From Calditrichota bacterium (GTDB lineage: Bacteria > Electryoneota > B3-LCP), in assembly GCA_020051775.1 (NCBI GenBank), contig JAGVQJ010000120.1:1-38122 (forward strand): a stretch of DNA of 38,122 bases, in the 5' to 3' direction. This document shows, one piece after another, positions 8,090-15,642 of this stretch. The stretch's first letter is position 1; every line of letters starts with the position of its first letter. Below the pieces are notes generated by a model that ran no database searches, was not told the DNA's origin, and worked only from the letters and a program-made list of their open reading frames with translations. Made by a program: the position numbers and the translations under genes.

Positions 8090-9355
8090 TTATTGATTTG
8101 TAATACTCCAATACGCCGCATTCGTTCTATTATGTTGAATTGCGGTAAGGGCCGCGGTTTGATCGTCTATAAAGTCGTTTAGCCCGGTCTCAACCGGTAT
8201 CATAATTGACCAGGGGTATAAAGATGCCGAAGTAGGGTGAATGTACCCCAAAGAATGACCCAATTCGTGGGCGCAAATCCGGTCGGCCAGGAGCATGGGT
8301 TCTAAATCTTCATCTATAATGATTTGGTCAATCCGAATCGGGGGATCCTGCACAATTCCCCACATACCGGGAACGAAGAAATTTATAAAGCAGAAATAAA
8401 TACCCCCATTATCCATGACGTAAGTGCAATCAGGGGCGACAAAATATACAGGACAGTCATTCGCCTGATTCAGATTCCTTACGACCGAATTATAACCGTC
8501 ATACCCATCGCGCGGCAGTATGCCCTGAAGTGCATTCACAGCGGCACGGTGCAGATCAACAAGCGCTTCGGGCGGTGTCGGCGGGATATAGACAGCAATG
8601 GAATCATAGCCCAGTATCTTCCACGACTGTAAGTCGTTATGAACTGACCATACATCAAATACTTCCACCCAATATCCAAGATCTACTGCAATCGAGTCAG
8701 TCGGATCGCTCAATTTAGCAATTTTCGTCGGAACCAATTGCTCGTTGTATTCACAAATCTCATTGACGTTCAACGAATCACGTTCGATGTCAAAATACCT
8801 TCCCACCTCATCTGGATCAGCTTCATCGCGAATAATCAAAGTGATGAACTCATCTTTAACCCGCGCTGTGGTAGTAGCAAGTTGCATAATCAGTGGCGGC
8901 TGTAGATAACCATTTACCATGTTACCATCTATAATGACAATTTTCTGCATCGAAGGGATTCCGATGATAAACATCGGATCGGCAACCAGGAAGTATACTC
9001 CGGAGGGCAAGTGCTTATCCCGTATCAGTCGCTCGACATTCTGATTTACGCCGATCCGGCAGAGCATTTGACCCAATATATTATAAAGCCGGAGATCACC
9101 GGGCGAAAGTCCCTTACCAAAAGGCGGAACACCTTCTGAAATTACACTTGATACGGACAAACTATAGCGACCATTGCTATCCGTGAAACACATACCCATC
9201 TCCGCAGCAGAAACGCTGATGTTGGAAAGGGGTTGCCCGGTGATGGCGTCTGTGATTTGACCGTAAATTTGTTGTGAAAGAGAAGTCCGGCAGAGGAACA
9301 GCAAGACCACGACACTGCTCAGGAAGTGCAGGGTAGTTCTTAGCCAAGATCGCAT
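8090..9355 (-). CDS. Secreted metzincin-like zinc metalloprotease with internal sorting-like module
   Basis: The chosen start is the ATG at 9355 (421 residues), preceded by GGAAGG four nt away. The longer frame begins with TTG at 9403 inside the preceding gene and is less likely. Residues 1-28 form a signal peptide (h-region FLSSVVVLLFLC). Next comes a carboxypeptidase-regulatory-like beta fold (IYGQITDAITGQPLSNISVSA). Then, at about residues 86-145, a piece resembling the usual C-terminal sorting module (LRLYNILGQML, LPSGVYFL). The C-terminal half carries HELGHSLGYIHP, a full HExxHxxGxxH zinc site (His363, Glu364, His367, His373), followed by SIMIP, which fits the metzincin Met-turn. It should therefore be an active extracytoplasmic protease; the substrate is unknown. 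It lies between dinB-like and acsB on the same strand. Confidence 0.75.
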   Translation of the reverse strand: MRSWLRTTLHFLSSVVVLLFLCRTSLSQQIYGQITDAITGQPLSNISVSAAEMGMCFTDSNGRYSLSVSSVISEGVPPFGKGLSPGDLRLYNILGQMLCRIGVNQNVERLIRDKHLPSGVYFLVADPMFIIGIPSMQKIVIIDGNMVNGYLQPPLIMQLATTTARVKDEFITLIIRDEADPDEVGRYFDIERDSLNVNEICEYNEQLVPTKIAKLSDPTDSIAVDLGYWVEVFDVWSVHNDLQSWKILGYDSIAVYIPPTPPEALVDLHRAAVNALQGILPRDGYDGYNSVVRNLNQANDCPVYFVAPDCTYVMDNGGIYFCFINFFVPGMWGIVQDPPIRIDQIIIDEDLEPMLLADRICAHELGHSLGYIHPTSASLYPWSIMIPVETGLNDFIDDQTAALTAIQHNRTNAAYWSITNQ

Positions 9356-9374
9356 AAACCCTTCCAATTTAATC

Positions 9375-9851
9375 TTAAATTTTATTCCACTCCCAAATTT
9401 CAAAACGAAGTATTTCTAGTAACTTGACGCCGCATTGCTTCATGGTCAGCAAAGCGTGGCCGCGGTGATGGTCTTCATGAGATATGTAATACCCAATCAT
9501 AGGCACGACCCCGCGTTGGAAATTGGACACGGCTCCACTTTTTTCTAAGCAATACTGGATATACTTATCCATCACTTCACCGGAATGACGAAAAGCTTCC
9601 AGCAATTCCGTTTTATTGGGATTTGCGCCTTTGTCGAATTCCGAAACTTTAGTTCCCAGCTTTTTTGAAAAAGCCTGCAAGCGAACAGCCCGCACATTAT
9701 GTACATGCGCCCACTGGCGAGCTACATCTCTGCCGCCGCGCGCGCTTAAAGTGGCCTTGTATCCCTCTTCAGGTATGTTCTCGAGGAACAACATCGTGAT
9801 CCGGTGATGGATGCGCCAGGTTTCGAGGATTTGATTCTCAAGATCAGTCAT
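9375..9851 (-). CDS. DinB-like four-helix-bundle protein
   Basis: This 158-residue cytoplasmic protein has the DinB/DUF664 layout. It has a conserved His near AHVHN (about residues 48-50) and a C-terminal YISHEDHHRGHALL motif supplying the second and third metal-binding histidines. Members are metal-binding helical bundles; some are thiol-dependent transferases, most have no known activity. It starts 42 nt after the flavoprotein ends and could be on the CO dehydrogenase transcript, but nothing in it points to CO metabolism. A second, clearly different DinB-like gene lies at 33048-33563 on the other strand. Confidence 0.8.
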   Translation of the reverse strand: MTDLENQILETWRIHHRITMLFLENIPEEGYKATLSARGGRDVARQWAHVHNVRAVRLQAFSKKLGTKVSEFDKGANPNKTELLEAFRHSGEVMDKYIQYCLEKSGAVSNFQRGVVPMIGYYISHEDHHRGHALLTMKQCGVKLLEILRFEIWEWNKI

Positions 9852-9893
9852 TTACAATCTCACGCGGAGACACAAAGACGTTAAAAACGCAAT

Positions 9894-11180
9894 CTATTGT
9901 ATCAACTCTCTATATTCAGTTTCCCCAAACGCTTCACTTTGCACTTTCACCAGCGGTAAAACTCTGGCGAAGTCGGAACGCCCCGCGATCAAATCATCCT
10001 TGATCGTCGAAACGTCCACGCGCTTGCGCATCAGATTGGAGAGCACCCCAGCACCCTCCACTTTGCCCATAAGGACAGCTCCGACCAGAAGATTCCCTTG
10101 GAACACGAGCTTCCAATACAAGCCCTTTTCTTTCAGCATTCGGCTGTGAGTTTCATAGCCTTCACCTTTGGGTTTGACGATGCCCATGCTGATGAAGGGC
10201 ACGCCGAAGAATTCCGCGGCATTCAGCCGCATGGACCCATCGTAGCGGCGCTGAACACCGATCATATTGAATCCAGCCACTCGACCTTGCTGATAGGCGC
10301 CCGGCCAGACGGCATTGATCGTTGATTGGCAGGCGACGCGATCCCAGGTGACGGCCACGTCTCCGGCGGCATAGATGCCCGCTTCATCCGTAGCCATGTG
10401 GTCATTTACCAGTATGCCACGATCGACTCGAATTAATGTACCCTGCGCTAGTTCCACGTTGGGAGCCACCCCTTTGCCGGTTATTACGATTTGTGCCGGG
10501 ACTGAAGTTCCGTCATAGAAGCGAACGCCCTCCACGCTATCAGCGCCGGTGAATTCCACCGGTTGGAGGCCGGTTTTCACCGCAATGCCGTTTTTCTCGA
10601 ACAGCGCCTGGAAAAAGTCGCCGCACTCGGCGTCGGCAATCTGCGACAGCGGATGATCCGAGGCAATGGCGATGGTGGTTTCAACTTTGTGATGATGAAG
10701 TCCTGAAGCGGCCTGCAAGCCTATGCAGCCTCCACCCAACACCACCGCCTGGCGAGCATTTTTCACGGCTTGGTGGATGGCGATCAGGTCGCCATAGGTG
10801 CGAAATCCGAAAACTCCGAGTTTTTCTTCGCCGGGAACGCCGGTTTTTTGCGGAGATCCTCCCGTGGCCAAAAGCAACCGGTCATAAGGAACGGCTTCTC
10901 CGTCATCCAGAACGACGACTTTGGTAGTTGTATCCAAACCTATGGCACGCCGCCCAAGCATCGGTTGAACGTTCTTTTCCTTGTAAAAAGATGAACTCCG
11001 CAGTTCCAGATTGGCTCCTTGAGGAAGCCAGCCGGCCAGCTCGTAGGAAATCAGCGCGCGGCTGTAAGCGGATTCCGGCTCTGCGCTGATGACGATTAAT
11101 GATGACTCGGTGTCTACTTCACGGATGGCTTCTATAGCCCCTACCGCAGCGGCGGAATTACCGATGATCACGTAGTTCAT
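9894..11180 (-). CDS. FAD/NAD(P)-dependent oxidoreductase of the CO dehydrogenase cluster (FNOR type)
   Basis: This 428-residue flavoprotein is of the NADH oxidase/rubredoxin reductase type. Residues 1-30 hold the FAD-binding Rossmann motif (a variant, IIGNSAAAVGAIEAIR, with Ala where Gly is usual). The NAD-binding motif VVLGGGCIGLQAA lies at about 145-157, and the second FAD motif GIYAAGDVA at about 267-275. A C-terminal dimerisation domain follows. The redox-active Cys42 of NADH oxidases is not at the usual place, where SRALISYELAGWL is seen. Its ATG overlaps the cooF stop (ATGA) and has a perfect GGAGG seven nt upstream, so it is translated with cooF. Genes of this type in cooS-cooF clusters are thought to pass electrons from CooF to NAD(P)+; that role is inferred here. 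Confidence 0.9.
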   Translation of the reverse strand: MNYVIIGNSAAAVGAIEAIREVDTESSLIVISAEPESAYSRALISYELAGWLPQGANLELRSSSFYKEKNVQPMLGRRAIGLDTTTKVVVLDDGEAVPYDRLLLATGGSPQKTGVPGEEKLGVFGFRTYGDLIAIHQAVKNARQAVVLGGGCIGLQAASGLHHHKVETTIAIASDHPLSQIADAECGDFFQALFEKNGIAVKTGLQPVEFTGADSVEGVRFYDGTSVPAQIVITGKGVAPNVELAQGTLIRVDRGILVNDHMATDEAGIYAAGDVAVTWDRVACQSTINAVWPGAYQQGRVAGFNMIGVQRRYDGSMRLNAAEFFGVPFISMGIVKPKGEGYETHSRMLKEKGLYWKLVFQGNLLVGAVLMGKVEGAGVLSNLMRKRVDVSTIKDDLIAGRSDFARVLPLVKVQSEAFGETEYRELIQ

Positions 11181-11650
11181 GGCTGCCTCCAGGCGTTGAA
11201 TTCATCCGCATTCCCATAGATCAACGCTTTCGTCGGGCAGGATTGCACACAGGCAGGGCCGGAGGCGCTACCGGTACAGAGGTCGCATTTGGTGGCCTTG
11301 GCGCGATCCATGTCAGGAGAAACCGCTCCGAAGGGACAGACCATCACGCACATCCAACAACCAACGCATTTGGCCAGATTGATCTGCACTTCGCCGGTTT
11401 TTAAGTCCTTGGATATGGCGCCGGATTTGCAGGCGAAGAGGCAGTCCGGTTCGGTGCAATGGCGGCAATTCACAGGGAGTTTCACGCCGTTCACTGCCTG
11501 CACGTCCATGCGGTAGCGCGGGGGAGGCGATTCAAACAGAGCCGAAAGCAGCTCTTTGGAGGCGGAGTGTTCCACGGCGCAGGCGATTTCACAGGATCGG
11601 CAACCGGTGCATAGATCTGGGCGGGCGTAGACTTTTCGTGAGTTTCGCAT
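11177..11650 (-). CDS. cooF: CooF-like four-cluster ferredoxin
   Basis: This 157-residue iron-sulfur protein carries electrons to or from CO dehydrogenase. Sixteen cysteines in four groups can bind four [4Fe-4S] clusters: CTGCRSCEIAC, CRHCTEPDCLFAC, CVGCWMCVMVCP and the closing CDLC with CVQSCP. This is the HycB/DmsB/CooF polyferredoxin arrangement. No signal peptide is present, so it is cytoplasmic. The ATG overlaps the TGA of cooS, and its own TGA overlaps the ATG of the flavoprotein. The three are therefore one coupled unit, and the direct partners are CooS and the flavoprotein. Confidence 0.93.
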   Translation of the reverse strand: MRNSRKVYARPDLCTGCRSCEIACAVEHSASKELLSALFESPPPRYRMDVQAVNGVKLPVNCRHCTEPDCLFACKSGAISKDLKTGEVQINLAKCVGCWMCVMVCPFGAVSPDMDRAKATKCDLCTGSASGPACVQSCPTKALIYGNADEFNAWRQP

Positions 11651-13575
11651 CAGGCGGTCCTGGACATTTCGACAGGGTACAGCATGGGGTGCAACTTCAA
11701 GGCGGCGCGCTTGGCGTCCAGATGCTCGATGACACCTTGGGCGATCTTATGGGGATCGGAATCGAAGACCCAGTGTGCTCCGAAATCTTTTTCAAGACCG
11801 GCGGTCAGGTAATTGAAGACCTCGGGACTTCCCAGAACGCGTGGCGCAGGGTTGAAGAAAGTGGTGATTCCAGAAGCCACCGCGTAAAGCCCAATTGCCA
11901 CAGCTTTCTCCGACATGGCTTCGGCAGCCACCGCTGCCACGGGAAGTTGGCTCAGGTCATCCCCGATACCGCCTTCACGCACCATTTCGCAACAGGCGAT
12001 CAAAATGCGGGAATTATCCACACAGGAACCCATGTGCAGTACCGGAGGTATGCCGACCGCTGCGCAAATCTCCTGTAAACCCTTACCCGCAAATTCCAGG
12101 GCGGCTTCCGGAGTTAACATCCCGGCCTTGGCACAGGCGATGGCTGCACAGCCGGTTTCAACCACTAACACATCATGCTTTAACAGCTCTTTCACGATAG
12201 CGAGATGATTATAGTCGTGTTGTACTCGCACGGTGTTGCATCCCACGACGCCGACGACACCGCGCAAGCGGCCGGCCATGATACCGTCATTCAGTGGGCG
12301 ATAGCTGCCACGGTAGGTGCCACCCAGGTGGTGAAAGGTGTTTTCCGCTGTGAAACCAGCCACTAAGTCCATACTCTGCGGCGGGATGTCCACGCGGGCG
12401 GGATCACGGCGGCAAAAATTGTCGGCAGCCGAACGCAGGATGCGGCGAGCGGTTTCCAGAGCGTGGCGTTCCTCGAAAGGAACGTGGTCTACACCGGCGA
12501 TTCGCGCTTTGTTTGAAGTCGTGATTAGCTTCGTGTGAAAATGCTTCGCCACTCCTGCCAACCCCGGCATCACGCACTGCACGTCCACGACCATAGAATC
12601 TACCGCACCCGTGGTGACTGCCAGCTCCTGCTGCAAGAAGTTGCCGGCTACCGGCATGCCCTGGCGCATCAAAATTTCATTGGCAGTGCAGCAGATGCCC
12701 GCCAATATGATCCCGGCAGCGCCTTTCGATTTGGCATAATCGAGAATCTCTACTTCGCGAGCGGCGCGCGCCAGCATTTCGGAGAGCACCGGTTCATGGC
12801 CGTGGACTACGACATTGACACAATCCGCCTTCAGCACTCCCAGGTTGACTTTTGACCGAACGGGGCGTGGCGAACCAAAGAGCACGTCCTGCAGTTCGGT
12901 AGCGATCATGGAGCCACCCCAGCCGTCTGCCAGGGCACAGCGCGCCGCAGATAATATCAGGCTGCGATAGTCCGAGTCCACGCCTTCATGCGTACGGTGC
13001 AGGCATTCGACGACTTCACGATCAATGGCGCGCGGGGTGACACCGGCACGTTCCCAGCGTTCCTGCTGCACCTTGGGGGCGCGCTTCAAGAAGGCCAGCG
13101 TACCATCCTGTTTGCCGAATTCATCCGTTAGAAAATGACCCACTTTGGCGGCCAGATCAACCTGGGACAAGTTCTCAGTTTTTATGCCCAATTCGGTGGC
13201 CAACTTTCCTAACTTGACCGGATCGCTCACTTGGTAACCAGGCGCCTTTCCCTTGGCGGTATCCAGCAAGGTGTGGCAAACACCCCGAGCATGGTCTGAA
13301 TGAGCGGCGGTGCCGGCGGATACGGCGCGGGTAAAATTGCGCGCCGAAATGGTGTTGCGGTCGGCTCCGCAGGCGCCCCGCAGATCCTCTTTGGAGAAGG
13401 GATCAATGCGGCAAGGGCCCATGTAGCAGATCGTGCAGCAAAGTCCCAGGTCGCCGAAGGCGCACAAGGGGAGCATCGTTTCGTGGCGTTCCCAGGCGGT
13501 GGCGACGTCCAACTGACGCGCATGGTCATGAGCGCTTATGGTAGCAGGATCTGCTGATTTATTCGTTTTAGTCAT
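11650..13575 (-). CDS. cooS: Anaerobic Ni-Fe carbon monoxide dehydrogenase, catalytic subunit
   Basis: This 641-residue enzyme interconverts CO and CO2 at a [Ni-4Fe-4S] centre. Cys38 and Cys46 should bind the D cluster shared by the homodimer; Cys47, Cys50, Cys55 and Cys69 should bind the B cluster, one residue offset from C. hydrogenoformans CODH-II. C-cluster ligands are present: His260 in VHGHEP, Cys295/296 in GICCT, Cys334 in VQCVMPG, Cys446 in VVGCN, Cys476 in ETGCA and Cys518 in MGSCVDN. The SEKA lysine near residue 557 is also present. In the helix after the B cluster the usual histidine ladder reads His92, His95, Gly98, His101, so one step seems to be replaced. It sits in a mesB-like, cooC, cooS, cooF, FNOR operon, 57 nt after cooC. 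Whether it also serves as the AcsB partner (AcsA) is not shown by the sequence. Confidence 0.97.
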   Translation of the reverse strand: MTKTNKSADPATISAHDHARQLDVATAWERHETMLPLCAFGDLGLCCTICYMGPCRIDPFSKEDLRGACGADRNTISARNFTRAVSAGTAAHSDHARGVCHTLLDTAKGKAPGYQVSDPVKLGKLATELGIKTENLSQVDLAAKVGHFLTDEFGKQDGTLAFLKRAPKVQQERWERAGVTPRAIDREVVECLHRTHEGVDSDYRSLILSAARCALADGWGGSMIATELQDVLFGSPRPVRSKVNLGVLKADCVNVVVHGHEPVLSEMLARAAREVEILDYAKSKGAAGIILAGICCTANEILMRQGMPVAGNFLQQELAVTTGAVDSMVVDVQCVMPGLAGVAKHFHTKLITTSNKARIAGVDHVPFEERHALETARRILRSAADNFCRRDPARVDIPPQSMDLVAGFTAENTFHHLGGTYRGSYRPLNDGIMAGRLRGVVGVVGCNTVRVQHDYNHLAIVKELLKHDVLVVETGCAAIACAKAGMLTPEAALEFAGKGLQEICAAVGIPPVLHMGSCVDNSRILIACCEMVREGGIGDDLSQLPVAAVAAEAMSEKAVAIGLYAVASGITTFFNPAPRVLGSPEVFNYLTAGLEKDFGAHWVFDSDPHKIAQGVIEHLDAKRAALKLHPMLYPVEMSRTA

Positions 13576-13632
13576 AGGATCGGAATCAAGGGATTAGGAT
13601 TTTAGGGTTGTAAACGGCATAATTTCAAAAGA

Positions 13633-14418
13633 TTAAGAAGCAATATCGGACTGGAGCGATCGGAGAAAATGGAAATAGGCTTGATAAGAGGCAATTTCAC
13701 CGGAAATATCCAACAAACTTTGTCCAGCCAATTCCGCGTTAAAAATTACAGAATCCTGGGGAACGAGTCCCACCGCTTCAAAAGAATATAAATCCAGGCG
13801 ACTACGGGCTGCTTCCATCACTTTCTCTTCCATTCCAGCGGGTATTCGGTTTAATAATAATAGCTTGCAATCCACCCGGGTTTTCAAGCTACTTGTCAGA
13901 TCCAGAATAGTGGCCAGGGTGTCCAAGGCTTTTATCGTGGGGTCGGCCACCAAAATCATAACCTGAACGTCTCGCGTGGTGCGACGGGATATATGCTCCA
14001 AACCGGCCTCACAATCTATGATCGAGGCGCGATAGTTTGTCGTTAACCGGTCTAAGTGATCCCGCAGCACATTATTTACGAAGCAATAGCACCCGGAGCC
14101 TTCCGGTCTGCCCATAGCCAGAAAATCAAAACCCTGGGCTTCCACCACCGCTTGCTGAACCTTCAAAGCCAGATACTGTTGTTTGGGAGTGTCTTCGGGG
14201 ATGCCTTTGGCGGTAGACCGCGTATCTTCACGTATGCCTCCGACGGTCTCTTCGACTTCCACACCCAGCACTGCACCAAAGCAGGAGCTGGGATCGGCAT
14301 CAATAGCCAACAGGGGTCGCACGCCTTTCTCCAACAAGTATCGCAACGTAAAGGCGGCCAGAGTAGTTTTGCCCACGCCTCCTTTGCCGACTACCGCAAT
14401 ACAAGGAGAGGTTGCCAT
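13633..14418 (-). CDS. cooC: CO dehydrogenase nickel-insertion ATPase
   Basis: This 261-residue P-loop protein of the MinD/CooC/AcsF class uses ATP hydrolysis to help load nickel into the CO dehydrogenase C-cluster. The deviant Walker A motif GKGGVGKTT lies at residues 11-19, with the signature lysine near its start. The Cys-x-Cys pair that binds metal at the dimer interface is in GSGCYCFVN (about residues 108-116). A Walker A' aspartate pattern (LLAIDADPSS) follows the first strand. It starts 4 nt after the methionine synthase-like gene ends and lies 57 nt before cooS. It fits CooC better than AcsF because of its neighbour, though the two cannot be separated by sequence alone. Confidence 0.95.
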   Translation of the reverse strand: MATSPCIAVVGKGGVGKTTLAAFTLRYLLEKGVRPLLAIDADPSSCFGAVLGVEVEETVGGIREDTRSTAKGIPEDTPKQQYLALKVQQAVVEAQGFDFLAMGRPEGSGCYCFVNNVLRDHLDRLTTNYRASIIDCEAGLEHISRRTTRDVQVMILVADPTIKALDTLATILDLTSSLKTRVDCKLLLLNRIPAGMEEKVMEAARSRLDLYSFEAVGLVPQDSVIFNAELAGQSLLDISGEIASYQAYFHFLRSLQSDIAS

Positions 14419-14422
14419 AGCC

Positions 14423-15487
14423 TTAACCGGCCTTCTTCTTTACGAGAAATTCTGCACGCACCTGCTGAGAAATTTCATTAAGCACGCTCAGAACCTTCTC
14501 GGCTTGCTCTTCGCTTAAAGTTCCCATACCGCATGAGGGAGTCAGAAGAGCCTGTTTAAGTAACTGGCGCTTCTTTAAACCCCGCTGGGCTAACTGATCC
14601 ACTTTTCCCAGGAAATTGAGGCGAAGATCTTCGGGCGAAGATTCCTTAGCTTGCGGTGAAGTGGGCACGATCCCCCACGCCAGTACGCCGCCACGATTCA
14701 GAAATCCCTGGAGTTGTTCGGTGTATAGGGTCATGCCCTGAAAATATTCGTAAGCGTCGAAATTGATAATATCCACCTGGCAGTCCATCAGAATGGACCA
14801 GTCTGTGTTGCCGCAACAGTGCACTCCGACCAGAGCCTGTTCCTGATGGATGGCGCTGACGATTTCCCCTAAATACTGCAGCACTTGTTCGCGATTGAGA
14901 TTGATAAAGGCTGAACCAAAACTGGATAAGTATGGCTCATCAATGAAGATAATGACGCGAGGCCAGAGGGTGCGTAGTCGGCGGATCTGCCAACGGACCT
15001 TCAGCGCCAGACTCTTCAGAATCGCGTCAAATACTTCTTCATGATAGAGGATGGAGCGCTTGCGTTCATCGGTGATCATCAATCCAAAGCTGACAGGGCC
15101 CGTAATCTGCCCTTTGACCCAACCCATCTCTGCCGGCTTGCGTCTCCATAAGCAGTCAATAAAGGCCCATAGGCCCGCGGAGTGGTCAGGGCTGATGGCG
15201 AAATATTCCAGATCCTCTGCGAGGACACGTTCATAGAACCGTTCCAAATCTATGTAAATATCCCCGGAGAGATCCATGTGCATGCGCTTACCCACGGGAT
15301 CCAGATGTACGAACGGCATACCCGAGGAATATTGGAGGTACATGGATTCCAGATACCAAGCATTGGGTAACTGCGGCCAGGTGGGGATCTGGGGTAGATA
15401 TTTTAAGACCAAATCCACGCCTTCTTGTGGATTAAGATGCGGCAAGCTCCCCACAGCAGTGGGTAGACAGAATGGCGAAAACGTCAT
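14423..15487 (-). CDS. Core (folate-independent) methionine synthase-like methyltransferase, probably MesB type
   Basis: This 354-residue protein corresponds to the C-terminal catalytic half of MetE and to the UroD/MtaA-like barrel, without the folate-binding N-terminal half. The zinc-thiolate site is visible: His223 and Cys225 in VHCCGN and Cys319 in TPSCGMGTL; FIDEP (about 181-185) is also typical. Family members without the folate domain (MesA-D) make methionine from homocysteine using a methyl-corrinoid protein. The MesB family is known from anaerobes with the Wood-Ljungdahl pathway, where the corrinoid Fe-S protein is the likely donor. Being the first gene of the CO dehydrogenase operon, 4 nt ahead of cooC, fits that role. 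The assignment to MesB rather than another UroD/MetE-like methyltransferase is inference. Confidence 0.75.
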   Translation of the reverse strand: MTFSPFCLPTAVGSLPHLNPQEGVDLVLKYLPQIPTWPQLPNAWYLESMYLQYSSGMPFVHLDPVGKRMHMDLSGDIYIDLERFYERVLAEDLEYFAISPDHSAGLWAFIDCLWRRKPAEMGWVKGQITGPVSFGLMITDERKRSILYHEEVFDAILKSLALKVRWQIRRLRTLWPRVIIFIDEPYLSSFGSAFINLNREQVLQYLGEIVSAIHQEQALVGVHCCGNTDWSILMDCQVDIINFDAYEYFQGMTLYTEQLQGFLNRGGVLAWGIVPTSPQAKESSPEDLRLNFLGKVDQLAQRGLKKRQLLKQALLTPSCGMGTLSEEQAEKVLSVLNEISQQVRAEFLVKKKAG

Positions 15488-15523
15488 AGTTGTTGTAATT
15501 CCTGCACCTAAAGTTGATTGTTA

Positions 15524-15552
15524 AATATACTAAGAATGCCAACCCGAAGCAA
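15524..15552 (-). promoter_or_regulatory. Likely promoter of the CO dehydrogenase operon
   Basis: On the minus strand TTGCTT (15552-15547) and TATATT (15529-15524) are separated by 17 nt, close to the sigma-70 consensus. The -10 box lies about 37 nt upstream of the ATG of the first gene and just below the terminator of the preceding kinase gene. It is the only such pair noticed in that gap. Confidence 0.55.
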
Positions 15553-15583
15553 GGATTTTTTCCTCTAAGCCTATAGCCCACCC

Positions 15584-15627
15584 AAAAAAGCAAAGGGCGG
15601 ATGGGGTGCGCCCCGATCCGCCCTTTG
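15584..15627 (-). terminator. Rho-independent terminator of the giant kinase gene
   Basis: A GC-rich hairpin spans 15591-15627, with arms CAAAGGGCGGAT and ATCCGCCCTTTG extended by GGGG/CCCC around a TGCG loop and one bulged base. On the minus strand it is followed by CTTTTTT (15590-15584). It begins 16 nt past the kinase stop codon and insulates the CO dehydrogenase operon from read-through. Confidence 0.92.
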
Positions 15628-15642
15628 ACTGTAACGATGAAC

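Noticed and set aside
9863-9878. Possible 8-nt tandem repeat before the DinB-like gene, with a related word at 30825-30840
   Set aside because: Only two imperfect units at each place, too few to separate from chance.
11638-12078. 146-codon plus-strand frame inside cooS
   Set aside because: Antisense to a gene with all metal ligands; no independent support.
13588-13609. Possible further 7-nt repeat between cooC and cooS
   Set aside because: Three G/A/T-rich units can be phased, but the sequence is too simple to be convincing.
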